DNA of 64,000 nucleotides from NCBI GenBank assembly GCA_018350325.1, contig JAEVLN010000020.1:465796-529795 (forward strand), read 5' to 3'. Numbering within the stretch: position 1 is the first letter of the stretch; every line of letters starts with the position of its first letter. Shown in pieces: positions 53,264-64,000 of the stretch. This stretch comes from Globodera rostochiensis (lineage: Eukaryota; Nematoda; Chromadorea; Rhabditida; Heteroderidae). The translations under genes and the position numbers were made by a program. Under the pieces are notes generated by a model. It did not search any database. It was given only the letters and a program-made list of their open reading frames with translations, and was not told the DNA's origin.

Positions 53264-53957
53264 ATGGACTATCCGAGAATAAACGAGCAAGAGTTAAAAT
53301 TTCCGATCCCCTGCGGGATTATTGTCAGTGGGCCCTCATCGTCGGGCAAAACCCAACTGGTCCTTCGCCTATTAAGCTGCGCAGCCGAAATGTTTGCCCC
53401 TCCCCCTAAGGCAATAGGTTAGCGCTTGATGATTCACAGATTTATTGGCTGATTAAGTTTGGGCGTACGGCGAATACTCTGCGCAGATTCCGGAATTGGA
53501 GAGGCAGGGCATAATCGTTCATGCAGGAGCCCCGTCAGACGAAATGTTGAACAAGTTGCCAAAACCCTTTCTCATTGTATACGACGATCTGATGGGCGAG
53601 ATTGACGCGAAGAAGTTGGCCGACCTGTACACCAAAAAGTCCCACCATAACAACTTTGCGGTGATTTTCCTCACGCAAAACCTATTCGACAAGGCAATGA
53701 GAGTGCCAAGGTCAAACGCCCAGTACATTTTCCTTATGAGGGCTCCAAACGACATGTTGAGCATTCGCAATTTGGCCACTCAAATATTCCCTCGCGAGCA
53801 GGGGTTCCTAATCGACGCTTATAAACAGGCGTGCGCTGAGCCGTATGGGTATTTGTTGGTGACCCTTCACGCAAACACTAACAACATTTTACGCCTGAGG
53901 ACAAACATTTTTCCGGAGGACGACGAAAAAATTATATTTGTTTCCAAAAATGGTTAA
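53264..53957 (+). CDS. FtsK/HerA-type packaging ATPase
   Basis: Genome-packaging ATPase of the A32/HerA group found in all Polintons. Two exons (53,264-53,417 and 53,458-53,957; intron 40 bp, phase 1) give 217 residues. Walker A is GPSSSGKT near residue 23, Walker B is FLIVYDDLM near residue 90, and a sensor-like VIFLTQNLF follows. Length and order are typical. The last 8 nt overlap the next gene's start. Confidence 0.93.
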
Positions 53958-54345
53958 ACAAGAAAAGAAACAGGTTATCGGACAACGCGTGTTGGAAAAT
54001 TACGAATATTTGAAAACCCTTGGAAAGACATCCTCCCAGAAGAAGATACGTCATTTGTTAAGCAGAGCCGGGTGTGAGGAGCTGTTGACGTTGGTGGAAA
54101 TCTGTTTGAATATTTTAAACGGAAGCTTTTGTCTGACCAACAAACAAAAGCAAAAGATTACCCCCTTTGCGAACTTTATTCGAAAGTTGGCTCGAGCGAG
54201 AAGCGAAAAAAGTGCCAGAAAATTGGTCCTTCAATCCGGCGGTTCACTGTTTGCCCCCCTATTGGCACCGATATTGATTGAGGCCGCGCGATATTTGCTC
54301 ACGCGCAGAGAAGATGGCAAACAAACTAATTCTGCTGCCAATTGA
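53950..54345 (+). CDS. pX-like small basic protein
   Basis: A 131-residue protein overlapping both neighbours. It shares with the palindromic-element copies the LVEICLNIL helix, the basic RARSEKSARK segment, a Gly-Gly turn and a hydrophobic LFAPLLAPIL tail. A hydrophobic, Pro-containing C-terminus after a basic stretch is usual for this Polinton protein, often likened to adenoviral core polypeptides with membrane activity. Function inferred. Confidence 0.75.
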   Translation: MVKQEKKQVIGQRVLENYEYLKTLGKTSSQKKIRHLLSRAGCEELLTLVEICLNILNGSFCLTNKQKQKITPFANFIRKLARARSEKSARKLVLQSGGSLFAPLLAPILIEAARYLLTRREDGKQTNSAAN

Positions 54346-55090
54346 ACACTACAGGGGACTGGTTGCGGCGAGGGAGAAAGTAGAGGATGACGTCACCGAT
54401 CAGACAAATTTTGGGTTTGTCAAACAACAGTTTGAAAAGGCAAAGAGAAAGAGGGCGGCAAACGTCAGCGAAAAGAGTGCAGAGTACAATCAGCAGTTGA
54501 GGAGATATTTAAAGCTTCGCAAAGAGGTCAAGGACAAACCGGTCAAAGTCCAACTCAGCAATGGAATGCGCCTGATGACCAAACCCCCTGCAACAGGCGT
54601 ACAATTGAAGCCTGGGCCTGAAGAAGTTGAAGAGACTATTGTGATTGGTGGCAGTGAGGCGGATGATGATGAGCCTGCGGCAATAAGCAGCCCCAAGTTT
54701 TCTACGCCAAAGGAGGTGGAAGTTGGCCCTGAGCCAAGAGTCAGCAGGAAGAGGGATCTCAAAAAACAGGAGATAATGGCCAAAAAGGAAAAGCTTTTGT
54801 CGATAATAAAATCAAACCCAACGCGGTTTGGCGTAAATGAGCGTGATAAAATCATCAATCCCTCAACAGGGCGAGAATTTGTTGATTTTGATTTGACTTG
54901 GGCGATTGAACGACTGGTGAACCCCCGTCCGGAAAATGCCCCGTCGCCAAGCGGAACTCGGGAGCTAACAAAAAAACTCTTGCAAGACCCAACCGCCAAG
55001 CAGTTAATCAACCCCCGATTTGTCGGATCCGGAAAGATGGGTATCATCAAACGCGGGGGATTTTGCCCTTTAAAATGGAAGAAAAAATAA
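54314..55090 (+). CDS. pX-partner protein, conserved Polinton ORF
   Basis: A 258-residue protein with start inside the pX-like gene (32-nt overlap) and end overlapping the integrase by 16 nt. The N-terminal half is basic and helix-rich and the middle is acidic. The C-terminal part has a GREFVDFDLTWAIERLVNP stretch and a conserved LTKKLLQDPTAKQLINPRF motif, similar in layout to the partner protein of the palindromic element and to widely found Polinton proteins of unknown function. Always next to pX here, so a joint structural role is likely. Confidence 0.7.
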   Translation: MANKLILLPIEHYRGLVAAREKVEDDVTDQTNFGFVKQQFEKAKRKRAANVSEKSAEYNQQLRRYLKLRKEVKDKPVKVQLSNGMRLMTKPPATGVQLKPGPEEVEETIVIGGSEADDDEPAAISSPKFSTPKEVEVGPEPRVSRKRDLKKQEIMAKKEKLLSIIKSNPTRFGVNERDKIINPSTGREFVDFDLTWAIERLVNPRPENAPSPSGTRELTKKLLQDPTAKQLINPRFVGSGKMGIIKRGGFCPLKWKKK

Positions 55091-56226
55091 ATAAAATATA
55101 CACGGACCCCTCCAATCCTGGGGGGTTTGCGGGCGCTAAGCCGCTATACGCGGCAGTCAAAAAGAAACACCCTGGCGTGAAGAGGGCAGAGTTTGACGAC
55201 TTTTTGCGGGGAAGTACTACCTACACGCTGTTTAAACCCAAACGAGAAAAATTCCGTCGCCTAAGGACAATCCCCGGCGGGTTTATGACCGGTGAGTTGC
55301 CCTCCCTTTAGCCCTTTTAACTTTGCGTTCAGATGTTCAAGCCGACTTGGCAGACTTCCAAGCCCTGTCGCGAAAAAATTCAGGCAATCGATATCTTTTG
55401 TTGGCAGTTGATGTGTTGTCGAGGCGGATGTTTGGCGCGCCAGTCAAAAGTAAAAAGCCCGCAGACATGAAAAGAGCCTTTGAAGAACTTTTTGGCCAAA
55501 TGCCAAAACTTCCTGAAACCTTGTACACGGACCGGGGGTTGGAGTTTGTGGCCAAACCCCTCAAGGAATTTTACGCTGAAAAGGGCATCAAAAAGTTTGA
55601 GACAAGTTCAAAGAAGAAGGCCGCCGTTGCTGAGCGCGCAATTCGCACCCTTAAAACCCGTCTGTACAAATATTTTTCTGCCAAAAATACCTCAACTTGG
55701 GTGGATGTACTTGCGAAATTTTTGGCTGCCATAAATAATTCGGTGTGCCGCGCAACCGGCCTAAAACCCATCGACATTGATGAACAAAACGCGAGGGTGG
55801 TGTGGAAAAAAGTCTATGGCGAAAGTATTGCGCCCTCTATCAAGAGCCCGAAGATCAAATTGGGGGAAAATGTCAGAATTCCAGAACCCAAACACATTTT
55901 TGAAAAGGGTATAAAAGTTCAAATCTTAAGTTTTTAAATTAATTAAAATTTTAGGATATATGCCAAACTATTCGGACCATGTCTATACTGTTGATGAAAG
56001 GCGTTCATCCAATCCCGAACATTATTTCGTCAAAGATTATTATGGAACAAAACTCAAACGAAAATTTTATTTACCCGAGCTGACAAAAGTAAAAGTTGAC
56101 AAAAATACACTGTACAGGGTGGAGAAGAAGTACAAGGAGAGGATAAGAGATGGCCAAAAAGAGATGTTGGTAAAATTTATTGGATTTTCGGAAAAATATT
56201 GGGTTACAAAGGAAGATTTTGATTAA
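55075..56226 (+). CDS. Retroviral-type integrase with C-terminal chromodomain
   Basis: Integrase that inserts Polinton DNA and makes the 6-bp duplication. Three exons (55,075-55,291; 55,333-55,908; 55,955-56,226; introns 41 and 46 bp) give 354 residues. The N-terminal part (PSNPGGFAGAKPLY, TYTLFKP) is Polinton-typical. The DDE core shows Asp in DVQADLADF, Asp in YTDRGLEF and Glu in AERAIRTLK with normal spacing. The last exon ends in a chromodomain-like module (LYRVEKKY, MLVKFIGFSEKYWV). All landmarks are intact, so this gene looks functional. Confidence 0.95.
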
Positions 56227-56256
56227 AAATAAAATAAAATGATAAAAATTAAAATT

Positions 56257-59200
56257 TTAATCGTATTCGGGAGCAAGATCGGCGACGTTAAAGTTATATT
56301 CGGGGTCTGGCACAAAAACTTGGCAATCACAACAGTGGGGGTTGTTCAGCTGGCAGTACTCCTTGTCCGTGTAGCCAAAGGGGACCACCCGCAGGCCATG
56401 ATCTCTGATCACCCCCTTATTGACCGTTGGATTGAACCTCTTGTCCAAGGGGACGGTGAAGATCTCCCCTTTTTTGGTGATCCGGAAGTTCTTTGACGGG
56501 TAGTGGAAGTTGCAGTAGTTGTCCACTGCGCCCCACTTCTCCAGAACCATCTCCTTCATCTTGGCGTAGTTGATCTGCTGGCACGCGTCCGAGTCGAGGG
56601 TGATCCCGCGCAGCTTCATTTTGTACTGGTCCTCGCCGGTGGTGTTGTCCCGGAGCCAGAGCGCGTAGGCCTTTGGGCCCGCTAAAATAGCAATTTATTT
56701 TTTTAAAAATTTTTTTGGATCCCCCAACCCCAAAACATACCACACACGAATTCCACAATCGTGTGATGTGGGTATTCATCGGACAATTCGCCTAAAATTG
56801 AACCCTTATTTGTTTTTTAGAATTTAAAAAATCACCAAGTTGCTCTCCGCCTGGCAGCGGGTCCCCCAGGGCCGTCTCGTACTCGTAGAAGATGGAGTCG
56901 GTGTCCTTAAAAAGACAAGTTTTGAAAATTGTTATTTTTTTTTAACAATTACCATGTAAAGTACGCGCGTGTCTTCGCGCCAGGTGCCACCTGGAACACA
57001 AAAGACCTTCTGCAGTGAATCGAGGAGATGTATTCGTGCCGCTGATGTCGTCCAAAGGGCTATCGCAACCTGATATTTTCAAATTTAAATTGTTTCCCCT
57101 AAAACCCTTCGAAATTTTTACGTTGCTCGTGTCGTGCTCGACCACGTGCTCGTCCTTGGCCTTGTAGCACACCATCCAAAATTTTTCAGTCAGCTGATCG
57201 ATGCTGCTGATGTCGATCTTGTCGTCGTTCAGCAGCTTGGCCAGATCCGAGTGGTTGTCGATGATCTCTGTTTTGGTCAGGCGATTTCTAAATTAAAAAA
57301 AATTTTTTTTTTGTTTGAATTGAGTAATTTTTAAATTGTTTTATTTCTAAATTATACCTCAGCGCGAAACGCCCCCAAAGGGAGTTCAGGCAGAGTTTTG
57401 CCACGTAGCGCAGCCCTGCGTTGTACTTGATGTTGGCCGGGTTCAACCGCACTTGGCACACGCTCCAAGCCTTGTCGATGTACGCTTGTTTTCGCGCTGC
57501 GGCCTCCTCCTCGCTGATGCCCTCCTCTGAACAATTTGCCGGGTAGCCGCTGGCTAAATATATTTATTAATTGCAGAAATTGATTCAAAAAAAATTACCC
57601 TCAAATTTCATCTTCAAAAATTTCTCGAGGTAGCTATGGAACAAAAAGCCGCTCCAGTCGCATGCCAACGGCCAGATGTAAGCCCTGTACACAGCGCGTC
57701 ACTCTATAGCCCACTCTGAGGGCTTCCTCCAACTCGATGTGTGGGATGGTTACCGAAAACCCTAAAAATTTAAATTAATTTAATTATTTTAAAATATTTA
57801 ACCTCTTTCCTCGTCCTCAAAATGAGGACAACTGTATTCTCTGTCCACCGCGCCGCTCGGGAAGAGTTCAGCGCACTTCCGGCACAAGGGGAACAGCGTC
57901 CTCTTGTTCATCCGAAGCGGCAAGACGGGGATGCCGTAATAAACGTGACGAGGCGGCACAACGAAACACTTGATAATTCCCTCCAGCCTGTACCCGTCGT
58001 CCCCGACAACATCGGCGGGTTTGCACCAATGGACGTCCTTGTCGAAGTGGACAAGGGTTGGGTGCCCGACCGGGTAGTTGGTGAACATGTTCCTAATTTT
58101 TTAAAATTTAAAGACCAAACATTGGCACCACCTTTACCGTGACGGATAAAGACTGTTGAAGTCTTTAATTTTGATGGTCCTTGGCAGGAGTACACCATCA
58201 TCCTTGATCACAGACGCCCCTAACCACTCAGGGCCAGTTCGGCCTTTAATTAAAAATTTTTTTTTATTTAAATTTTTTTATTTACCGCCAAAAAAGGCGT
58301 CATGGAAGTCGATTGGGCCCGAGTCTGGCGTGTTGTCGAAGAACGCCTTCATCGCTGGGGTGTCCTCCAGCAGCCGGTTGAGATGGCACTCCCAGACAAT
58401 TTCAACTTCGAACTCCCGCGCAATTTGGGCAATTCGCTTCGCGTCCCTTGCGCGGATTGCGCCAGCTGTCTCCCCTCCTCCAACAATTGCCGCGTCGTCA
58501 GGAAAACAATGAGGGCAAGCGTGCCAATAGCAACTGTTGTTTGATGAAGAATATTATTATTGTACCAGATTTTTTTTTCACTTACCCGTTGACCTCAATT
58601 GCGAGGTTATTGCCCTCTCCCGGCCTTTCCAGCATCCCGTCCAAGTTGTAGTTGCCAAACTTGTACTCGCCGCCAGGGCTTTCGACGTGGCGAAGGGTGA
58701 GCCCGTTCTCGCGCATCTCCTCCTCTGCACGCCACTAAAGTTATTATTATTATTATTTTTAAATTTTAATTTGAATTTACCTTTAGATATTTCCGCGCAA
58801 TGGAGCTTTGCTTCCCTCTCTTCTCGTAACCAAGGTGGGGGATTATGGCGATCTTCTGCTTGTCGTAGTGCGCCACGGACACAAAAAACTTCATGCAAGC
58901 GGACTTAAATTATTTTAAATATTTTATTTATTTTTAAAATTTAATGAAAACTAACCGGAATCGTCACCGAATCGGTGATGTCGTCAAACGTTTCTTTGTA
59001 AAACAGCTCGCGCATCTTAATCACCCCGTGTGCGAGAATTTGAACATCTTAAATTTTAAAAAAAGTTTTTTAATTTTATTGTCTTAATTACCTGTTTTGC
59101 AGTAATCAGCAATTACTTCGCGCAGGAGGAAGGGGGTGTTGAAGTTCTCCCTGTGCCAGACTTCAAGCTTTTTGCGCTCCTCGGGAAAAAGGCCTCCTGG

Positions 59201-62164
59201 GTAGTACATCTCCAGCGGCGGCAGGGTGTCGAGGGCGTTGTCGTAGTTTTCTTCCTAAAAGATTTAAAGAATTTATTTTTTTATTTTTTTTATTTTATTT
59301 TAGCCTTACCTTGTTGAATTTGTGCGGGAAGTATTTTTTGTCTTCCACCCCATCAATTTCAAGCCCGAAGGTCTTGACAAATGACGCCAGTTTCACCGGA
59401 ATTAATTTATAACTAAAAACTTTTATTAAAATTTAATTTAATTTTATTAATTAATTAATTGCCTGTCCCTGAAGACAGTCGTTGTGATGGTCCCCTTCTT
59501 GTGCGCACGCAACTCCAGCAGGTGGTTTCCTTGACGAACAAGATCGGGCTTGACGCCCATTCTCAACATCTCTCCGTAGATCAGCACGTGATCATAGCGA
59601 GAACCTTCAATTATTTTTTTTTAAATTTTATTTTTAATTATTTATTTTGTTTCTTCAAATTATTATTTTATCCTTTTTTAATCTTACCGGCGTGCGCGTA
59701 GGCGTATGTTGTGACGGAAATGGGCTTTTCGCCACTCTCGCCATAGCCGAGCATGTAGTTGTTTTCCGCGTCGTTGTTGTCACTGTCCTCTTCTACGGCA
59801 TCATCTTCCATAAAACTATCGTTGTTGCCCTTTGTTCTTCTTGCACCGGGGCCCTTTGTCCGCTTTCGACGGCGCCGCTCACCCGGGACAATGCCAAGGA
59901 CTTCCGCCTCGAAATTCAGCAGCCATTTTGTAAACTCCGCAAGCGGGTCGTCCACTCTGAAGTGCCGATCCACGTCGGTGTTGTCGTAGTGGAACGGGGC
60001 CCATGAGTAGAAGCGCAGAGGCCCGCAGATAGCACATGCTCGATCCAGTTCCTGGTCCCAGACCTCTTTCTCAATGCACCGCGTGCAAGTCACGTGGGCG
60101 TAGCAGAAATTGACCTGTTTTTAATAAAAAATTTTCAACTCCCATATTTTTTTTTTAAAAGTTTTCAAAATTACCTGGTGTTTGAAGCGCAGGATCTCCG
60201 GGTCCGGCTTGAAGTCCGTAGTACACTCGAAGTCGAAGAAGATGAGCCGCTTCTCCTTCTTCGCCTTTGGCCGATACGGGATGTAGCAGTCCCGAGGGGC
60301 GTGGAACCCGAGGCATGTACGACAGAATTTCTGACCACAGACGTGCCCTTTCTGCTTGTCTTGAAGCTAAATTTAAGGCTTGTAAATTTTAAATGAATAG
60401 CAAACCTTACCCGAATTTGGTAAATCACTCCGCAATCAATGCATTTTTTTGAGCTTTTGCAGATGGCTTTTTCGGTGTCCGCCGTCTCTTTTCCGCGCTT
60501 CGTTTTCCGGGTTGTTATTTTGGCGTGGTGCTCATAACATTCCACACATTTAAAAGTCTAAAAAGTCCAATTAAAATTAATTTTAATTTTTGTTTTTGAT
60601 TAACCTTATTGCATGCCAAGCAAGTTTCGAAAAAGTTCCCATTCTTATTGTCGCAATTTCCTCGGAACAAGTTGCCAACCCGTTGACAGTTGTGGCACTT
60701 CCATTTGCAGCTGGCGTTATGTCGAGACTGTCGATCATATGGCATCTCGCACTAAAATTTAATTAAATTTATTATTTGCCATTCTTCTAAGTTTCATACC
60801 CCAAAGCAGTAATTTCCCTTTTGATTGAACAGCCGCCCAATCGTCTTTATTGCATCATAGTGTCCCACAGCCCCATCAGCGTCATCGGTGAAGAGCACAC
60901 AAAGTTCGTGCTGGTATTCGGCCACATCAGATTTCCATGCAGGCTTCATTTTGCCGGATGTTTCAAAGCAGAAAAGCCGGAACATTCCGGGATGAAGTTG
61001 CTCATAAAATGCCTTAAAATAAAATATTATTGACAAATTATTATTATGTTCAGGCTAACACACCTGAATTCTCTCCCCATATTCCTCGACAGAATAAAAG
61101 GGCAGGTCCAAATTAATGTTGCAAGCTCTGCACAAAACGCGGACATCGTTGAGTTGCCATGACGCAGTGCGCTTATATTCACTAAACCGTTGTCGTGGCA
61201 GCAAGACCTTCATGCGCAGGAATTCGAAGGCCCGAAACAGGCAAAAATTGTCGTTGTTTGTCAGTTCAAATGTTGCCCCCGGATGGATGCTGTAGCTGAT
61301 GTTAAACTCCTTGTGCCGCCCTTTGCCTGCCAGCTTTTTTCGCTTTCCGCTGCTCTCAATCGCCGTGATGTCAATCAGGAAGGAATCAGAACAGAGAGAC
61401 GGTCGTTCCTTCGATTTATTGCTTTGATCCACGATTTCAAAACGCGTTAAAATCGATTCAGCCGCTGTGTTGTCGATTTTGTTCTTGAAGTGCGCCGCAA
61501 TCTCGTAGTCAAGATGTTTGGACGTCAGCAGGAAGATAAAGTGGTCGGCAACGATGTTAAGAGCTTCAGCACCCTTTGCCGCATACGCCAAGCACATTGC
61601 GAATATCGCTTTCAACGTTTCTTCGGGGTAAGTTGGCCCAAAATTTAGATTCAGCATGAATCTACCCAAAAAGCGAAAAGCTGAAAAGATTGGATAATTT
61701 TCAATTTTAAAAATTAAAGCACTGTCATCATCATCATCATCATCTTTATCATCATCATCATCATCATCAATTTTAATTGGTTAAATTGTAATATGAATAA
61801 TTTTTTACTTTATTTATTTATTTTTAAAATGACAAACTTACCCTTGAATCGCCCACTCCCGACTTCGGCCGCGTGTAAACAAGTGTAGTCCGTTCCATTG
61901 AAGCCCGACGGGTCCAACATCTTGGTAATTGTCGGCACTTTGCGAGGGCGCGGCGCAGAAACCTGAAAAAAATCTCAAAGAATTAGACTTTGTTCGCTGT
62001 GATAACCTAACAAAAAAAAAAAACAGTTCTCTTACCACCGCGGACGCCTCGACCGGATGTTGCCCGCCTGCAGTAAATGGTGTTGTTGCTTCCAACAAAT
62101 AGTTGCCGTCGTTTGCCAGGGGGTAAGGCCCTTCCAAAGTTGGAGGCCCCTCGTCGTCAGACAT
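56257..62164 (-). CDS. Protein-primed DNA polymerase B, multi-exon, one frameshift
   Basis: Replicative polymerase of the Polinton. From ATG 62,164 the gene has a family-typical N-terminal region (61,000-62,164), Cys-rich zinc segments (60,300-60,740), exonuclease motif I FFDFEC (60,224-60,241), motif II around GSRYDHVLIYG (about 59,590), then the polymerase palm: motif A DFNSLYPS (58,145-58,170), motif B with LNSLWGRF (about 57,380) and motif C YMDTDSIFY (56,890-56,950). About fifteen introns of about 40-60 bp separate the exons. Between motifs A and B, near 57,690-57,706, the frame must change by one base and the original frame meets a stop, so the polymerase is interrupted there. No intron explains it. 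The remaining motifs are intact. The C-terminus is at 56,257. The exon model is approximate. Confidence 0.9.
61722..61772. repeat. ATC trinucleotide microsatellite
   Basis: Two runs of CATCAT units separated by CTTTAT, inside an intron of the polymerase gene. Confidence 0.9.
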
Positions 62165-62219
62165 TTCCAATTTTTGTTTTCAAAATTATCTAAAAAATAA
62201 AAGTAAATTATTGAGAAAG

Positions 62220-62679
62220 ACAAATTGAAATGCAATTTTTAAATGCCGGGATTAAAACCAACTTTGGATAGATTTAAATATTTTAAAACAAATATTAAAT
62301 TGATTTAAATATAGCAAAAGATTTAAATATTTTACGCAAATAATGTTTGAATACTTTAGAAGATTTTATGAATTTATAAAAATAACGATAATCGTTATTA
62401 TATTTTCTTTTCTCTTAAAGTGGATGCGGCCAATTGATTGGTTTTATTAGTGACCATTTTAGAACGTTTACCAAATATTAACCACAAATAAACAATGGAA
62501 TTTTAAAGGGTGTCAGATTTCAGAAAGCTTTTTTTTTTATTATTTTACTTTACGTTTTATGAATCAAGCTGGAATTTATTGAAAGAATCAAATTTCAACA
62601 AAAAGAATTTTATTTTAAATTTACAATTTCTTATTTTTTAGTTTACCTTACTTTTTTGTATTAATGCTTTATTAAGAAA
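62220..62679. other. AT-rich upstream region of the polymerase gene
   Basis: Between the polymerase start and the right terminal repeat; no gene seen. Presumably the promoter region. A short GC-richer stretch with CCAATTGATTGG lies at about 62,430. Confidence 0.5.
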
Positions 62680-63336
62680 TTTTGGATTTTATAAATCTTT
62701 TTTTATATTTTGTAAATAATTTTGAATTTATGAATTTATTAAATTAAATTTAAATATTTAATTCTAAAAATAATATTTGCTCGCGCAGGGCTTTGAACTT
62801 GGCTGCGGCCTGCAATGCCCGCTCAGTTACTACAGCAATCGCAGTATATTTGTTTATTCCCTTTGCGAAGTGCTTGGCTGACGTCATTCTCCGCCATATA
62901 GGGACAATTAGTGGCCATTGCTACCAATACACTATGGCCAAGTGGTTAGTGCTCTCGCCTTCTCTCTCGCAGTGGCAGCGGGGGTTCGGTTCCCCGCAGC
63001 AGCGGATGAATTTTTCGGATTAAAAATATTTTCGTCAAAGTCAAAAAAAGTCTCGCAGGTGCGCAAGCGAAAATTTAAAGATTTAAATTTCAAAAAAAGT
63101 CGCGCAGGTGCGCAAGATGGTCAAACGTCTTAAGATTTCGAAATTTCAAAAAAATTTAAAAAAGTCGCGCAGCAGCCCTGCCAATAGGTTTGGGCTCTGG
63201 GACTCAGCTGGCCGGCGCTCAAATGGCCTGGCGCTCACCTGGCTGGCGGGCGCTCAAATGGCCTCCACCCCTCCTGTACCTTTTGGCTCTGATGACGTCA
63301 TTACCGTACCCGGTGAAATGGAGGGCTGTAACTACT
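62680..63336 (-). repeat. Polinton right terminal inverted repeat
   Basis: About 656 bp, reverse complement of the left repeat with scattered substitutions. Inner limit judged from loss of similarity near TTATTAAGAAATT. Contains CCAATAGGTTTGGG at 63,181-63,194. Confidence 0.92.
62930..63010 (+). ncRNA. tRNA-like box A/box B pair in right TIR
   Basis: Same structure as in the left repeat: TGGCCAAGTGG at 62,935-62,945 and GGTTCGGTTCC at 62,993-63,003 within a GCGGGG/CCCCGC stem. Transcription would run outward toward the right end. Confidence 0.45.
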
Positions 63337-63342
63337 TATGTT
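63337..63342. repeat. Polinton 6-bp target-site duplication TATGTT (right)
   Basis: Exact match to 45,073-45,078; continues TTAACAA as in the direct repeat copy A. Confidence 0.95.
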
Positions 63343-64000
63343 TAACAAGCAACAAAAATGTAATGCAAAATTACATCTTTCATCCTTATAGTGAAAGAAA
63401 AGTATCTAATTCTTATCTTATATTTGTCCCCCATAAGAACCATGTAAAATGAATATTCCAACCATACGAGCTAATCAAGCAAATACTTTTCATAGATTGG
63501 GGTTCCGCCGGGAATTTTTTAAAAATTTTAAAGTTTATTGTTCGGGCAAAGAAATGATTTTTTTAATTTTTATCACACCTCTTTCTTAGCGTATATATGT
63601 TTATCGTCCAATTATAATTTATATTTTTACAAAGAAAATGTTTGATTTTTATATTTAAATTTTCATTATAATGCAATTCATAACAGATAAATTATAAATT
63701 TTTTAAACATTATTATCAAACAGCGTTAGTAAAAAGACCGATTCAGCTATCATTTAGTTAAGTTTATAAAAGCAACTCAATAAAATCACAAATTAATGTT
63801 TTTAGAAATGAAAATTTTATATTAATTACAAACCAAAATAAATCAAAGCTAAAAACAAAATGTTAATAATTAACGAAAAGCATTTAAAAAAGGCATGGGC
63901 AGATACGCAGACTACGGATGGAGTAAAAATAAATATATTTGTGATGGCATAATTACTTATAAACAACACTTTCCGAAAGAAGAAATTTACTTAAAAATGC
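63343..64000. other. AT-rich right flank with an open frame running off the end
   Basis: Mostly non-coding AT-rich DNA. From ATG 63,895 a frame (MGRYADYGWSKNKYICDG and so on) stays open to the window edge for 35 codons with protein-like composition rich in Tyr and Lys. It cannot be identified from this length. Confidence 0.35.

Larger units (their letters stand above)
45079..63336. mobile_element. Polinton/Maverick, full length, 18,258 bp
   Basis: Inverted ends AGTAGTTACAGCCC, long terminal repeats, a perfect 6-bp target duplication, and the complete Polinton gene set: protein-primed DNA polymerase B, retroviral-type integrase with chromodomain, adenain-like cysteine protease, packaging ATPase, major and minor capsid proteins, pVI-like and pX-like proteins. 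Genes are tightly packed, often overlapping by a few bases, and interrupted by 34-74-bp introns. Extra genes include a PAZ-like domain protein, two Zn-binding proteins, a small membrane protein and an unknown left-end gene. The polymerase has one frameshift and one Zn-protein has a frame change, so it may be a recently inactivated copy, or the breaks may be sequence errors. Confidence 0.98.

Overview
The window is very AT-rich eukaryotic DNA. Its transposon genes carry many very short introns (about 34-52 bp, GT-AG, with one probable GC-AG). That pattern, together with the Polinton, Helitron and Harbinger content, fits a nematode; a plant-parasitic tylenchid such as Meloidogyne is plausible, but this is inference. 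No complete host gene could be recognised. What can be read is almost entirely mobile DNA.

Layout. (1) 1-10,705: AT-rich non-coding DNA with a minisatellite, a 0.3-kb inverted repeat pair, small hairpins and a few exon-like islands. (2) 10,706-24,705 and 34,714-40,237 are two direct copies of one 5.5-kb segment. Copy 1 is interrupted at 14,444-22,939 by an 8.5-kb Helitron-like element; copy 2 is the empty site, so the insertion is younger than the duplication. The Helitron has a multi-exon Rep-helicase gene on the minus strand (HUH nuclease plus Pif1-type helicase) with at least one frameshift. Its coding sequence carries 26 exact copies of GCAGGGGC, all on the coding strand and used in all three reading frames. 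(3) 25,153-34,198 is a 9.0-kb near-palindrome flanked by a perfect 6-bp target duplication (GATAAA). Each arm (4.2-4.5 kb) carries the same two genes, a small pX-like protein and a second protein. These are homologous to two adjacent genes of the Polinton further right, so I read it as a Polinton-derived element with giant inverted repeats. A FLYWCH-like zinc-finger gene straddles the centre. (4) 40,238-45,078: a Helitron N-terminal relic, a strong hairpin, an internally deleted PIF/Harbinger element (43,547-44,543) and a 0.14-kb direct repeat. (5) 45,079-63,336 is an essentially full-length 18.3-kb Polinton/Maverick with terminal inverted repeats of about 0.65-0.72 kb and a 6-bp target duplication (TATGTT). 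(6) 63,343-64,000: AT-rich flank with an open frame running off the end.

The Polinton encodes a virion-type set. Leftward: adenain-like protease, a small membrane protein, double-jelly-roll major capsid protein, pVI-like protein, a penton-like minor capsid protein carrying a large Glu/Lys/Arg repeat insertion, and a Zn-binding acidic protein. Rightward: a stand-alone PAZ-like domain protein, a second Zn-binding protein, packaging ATPase, pX-like protein, a conserved partner protein, and integrase with chromodomain. Leftward from the right end: protein-primed DNA polymerase B with one frameshift. The PAZ-like gene is the most interesting cargo, because PAZ domains bind small-RNA 3' ends and a free PAZ module could interfere with host RNA silencing. 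That function is a hypothesis.
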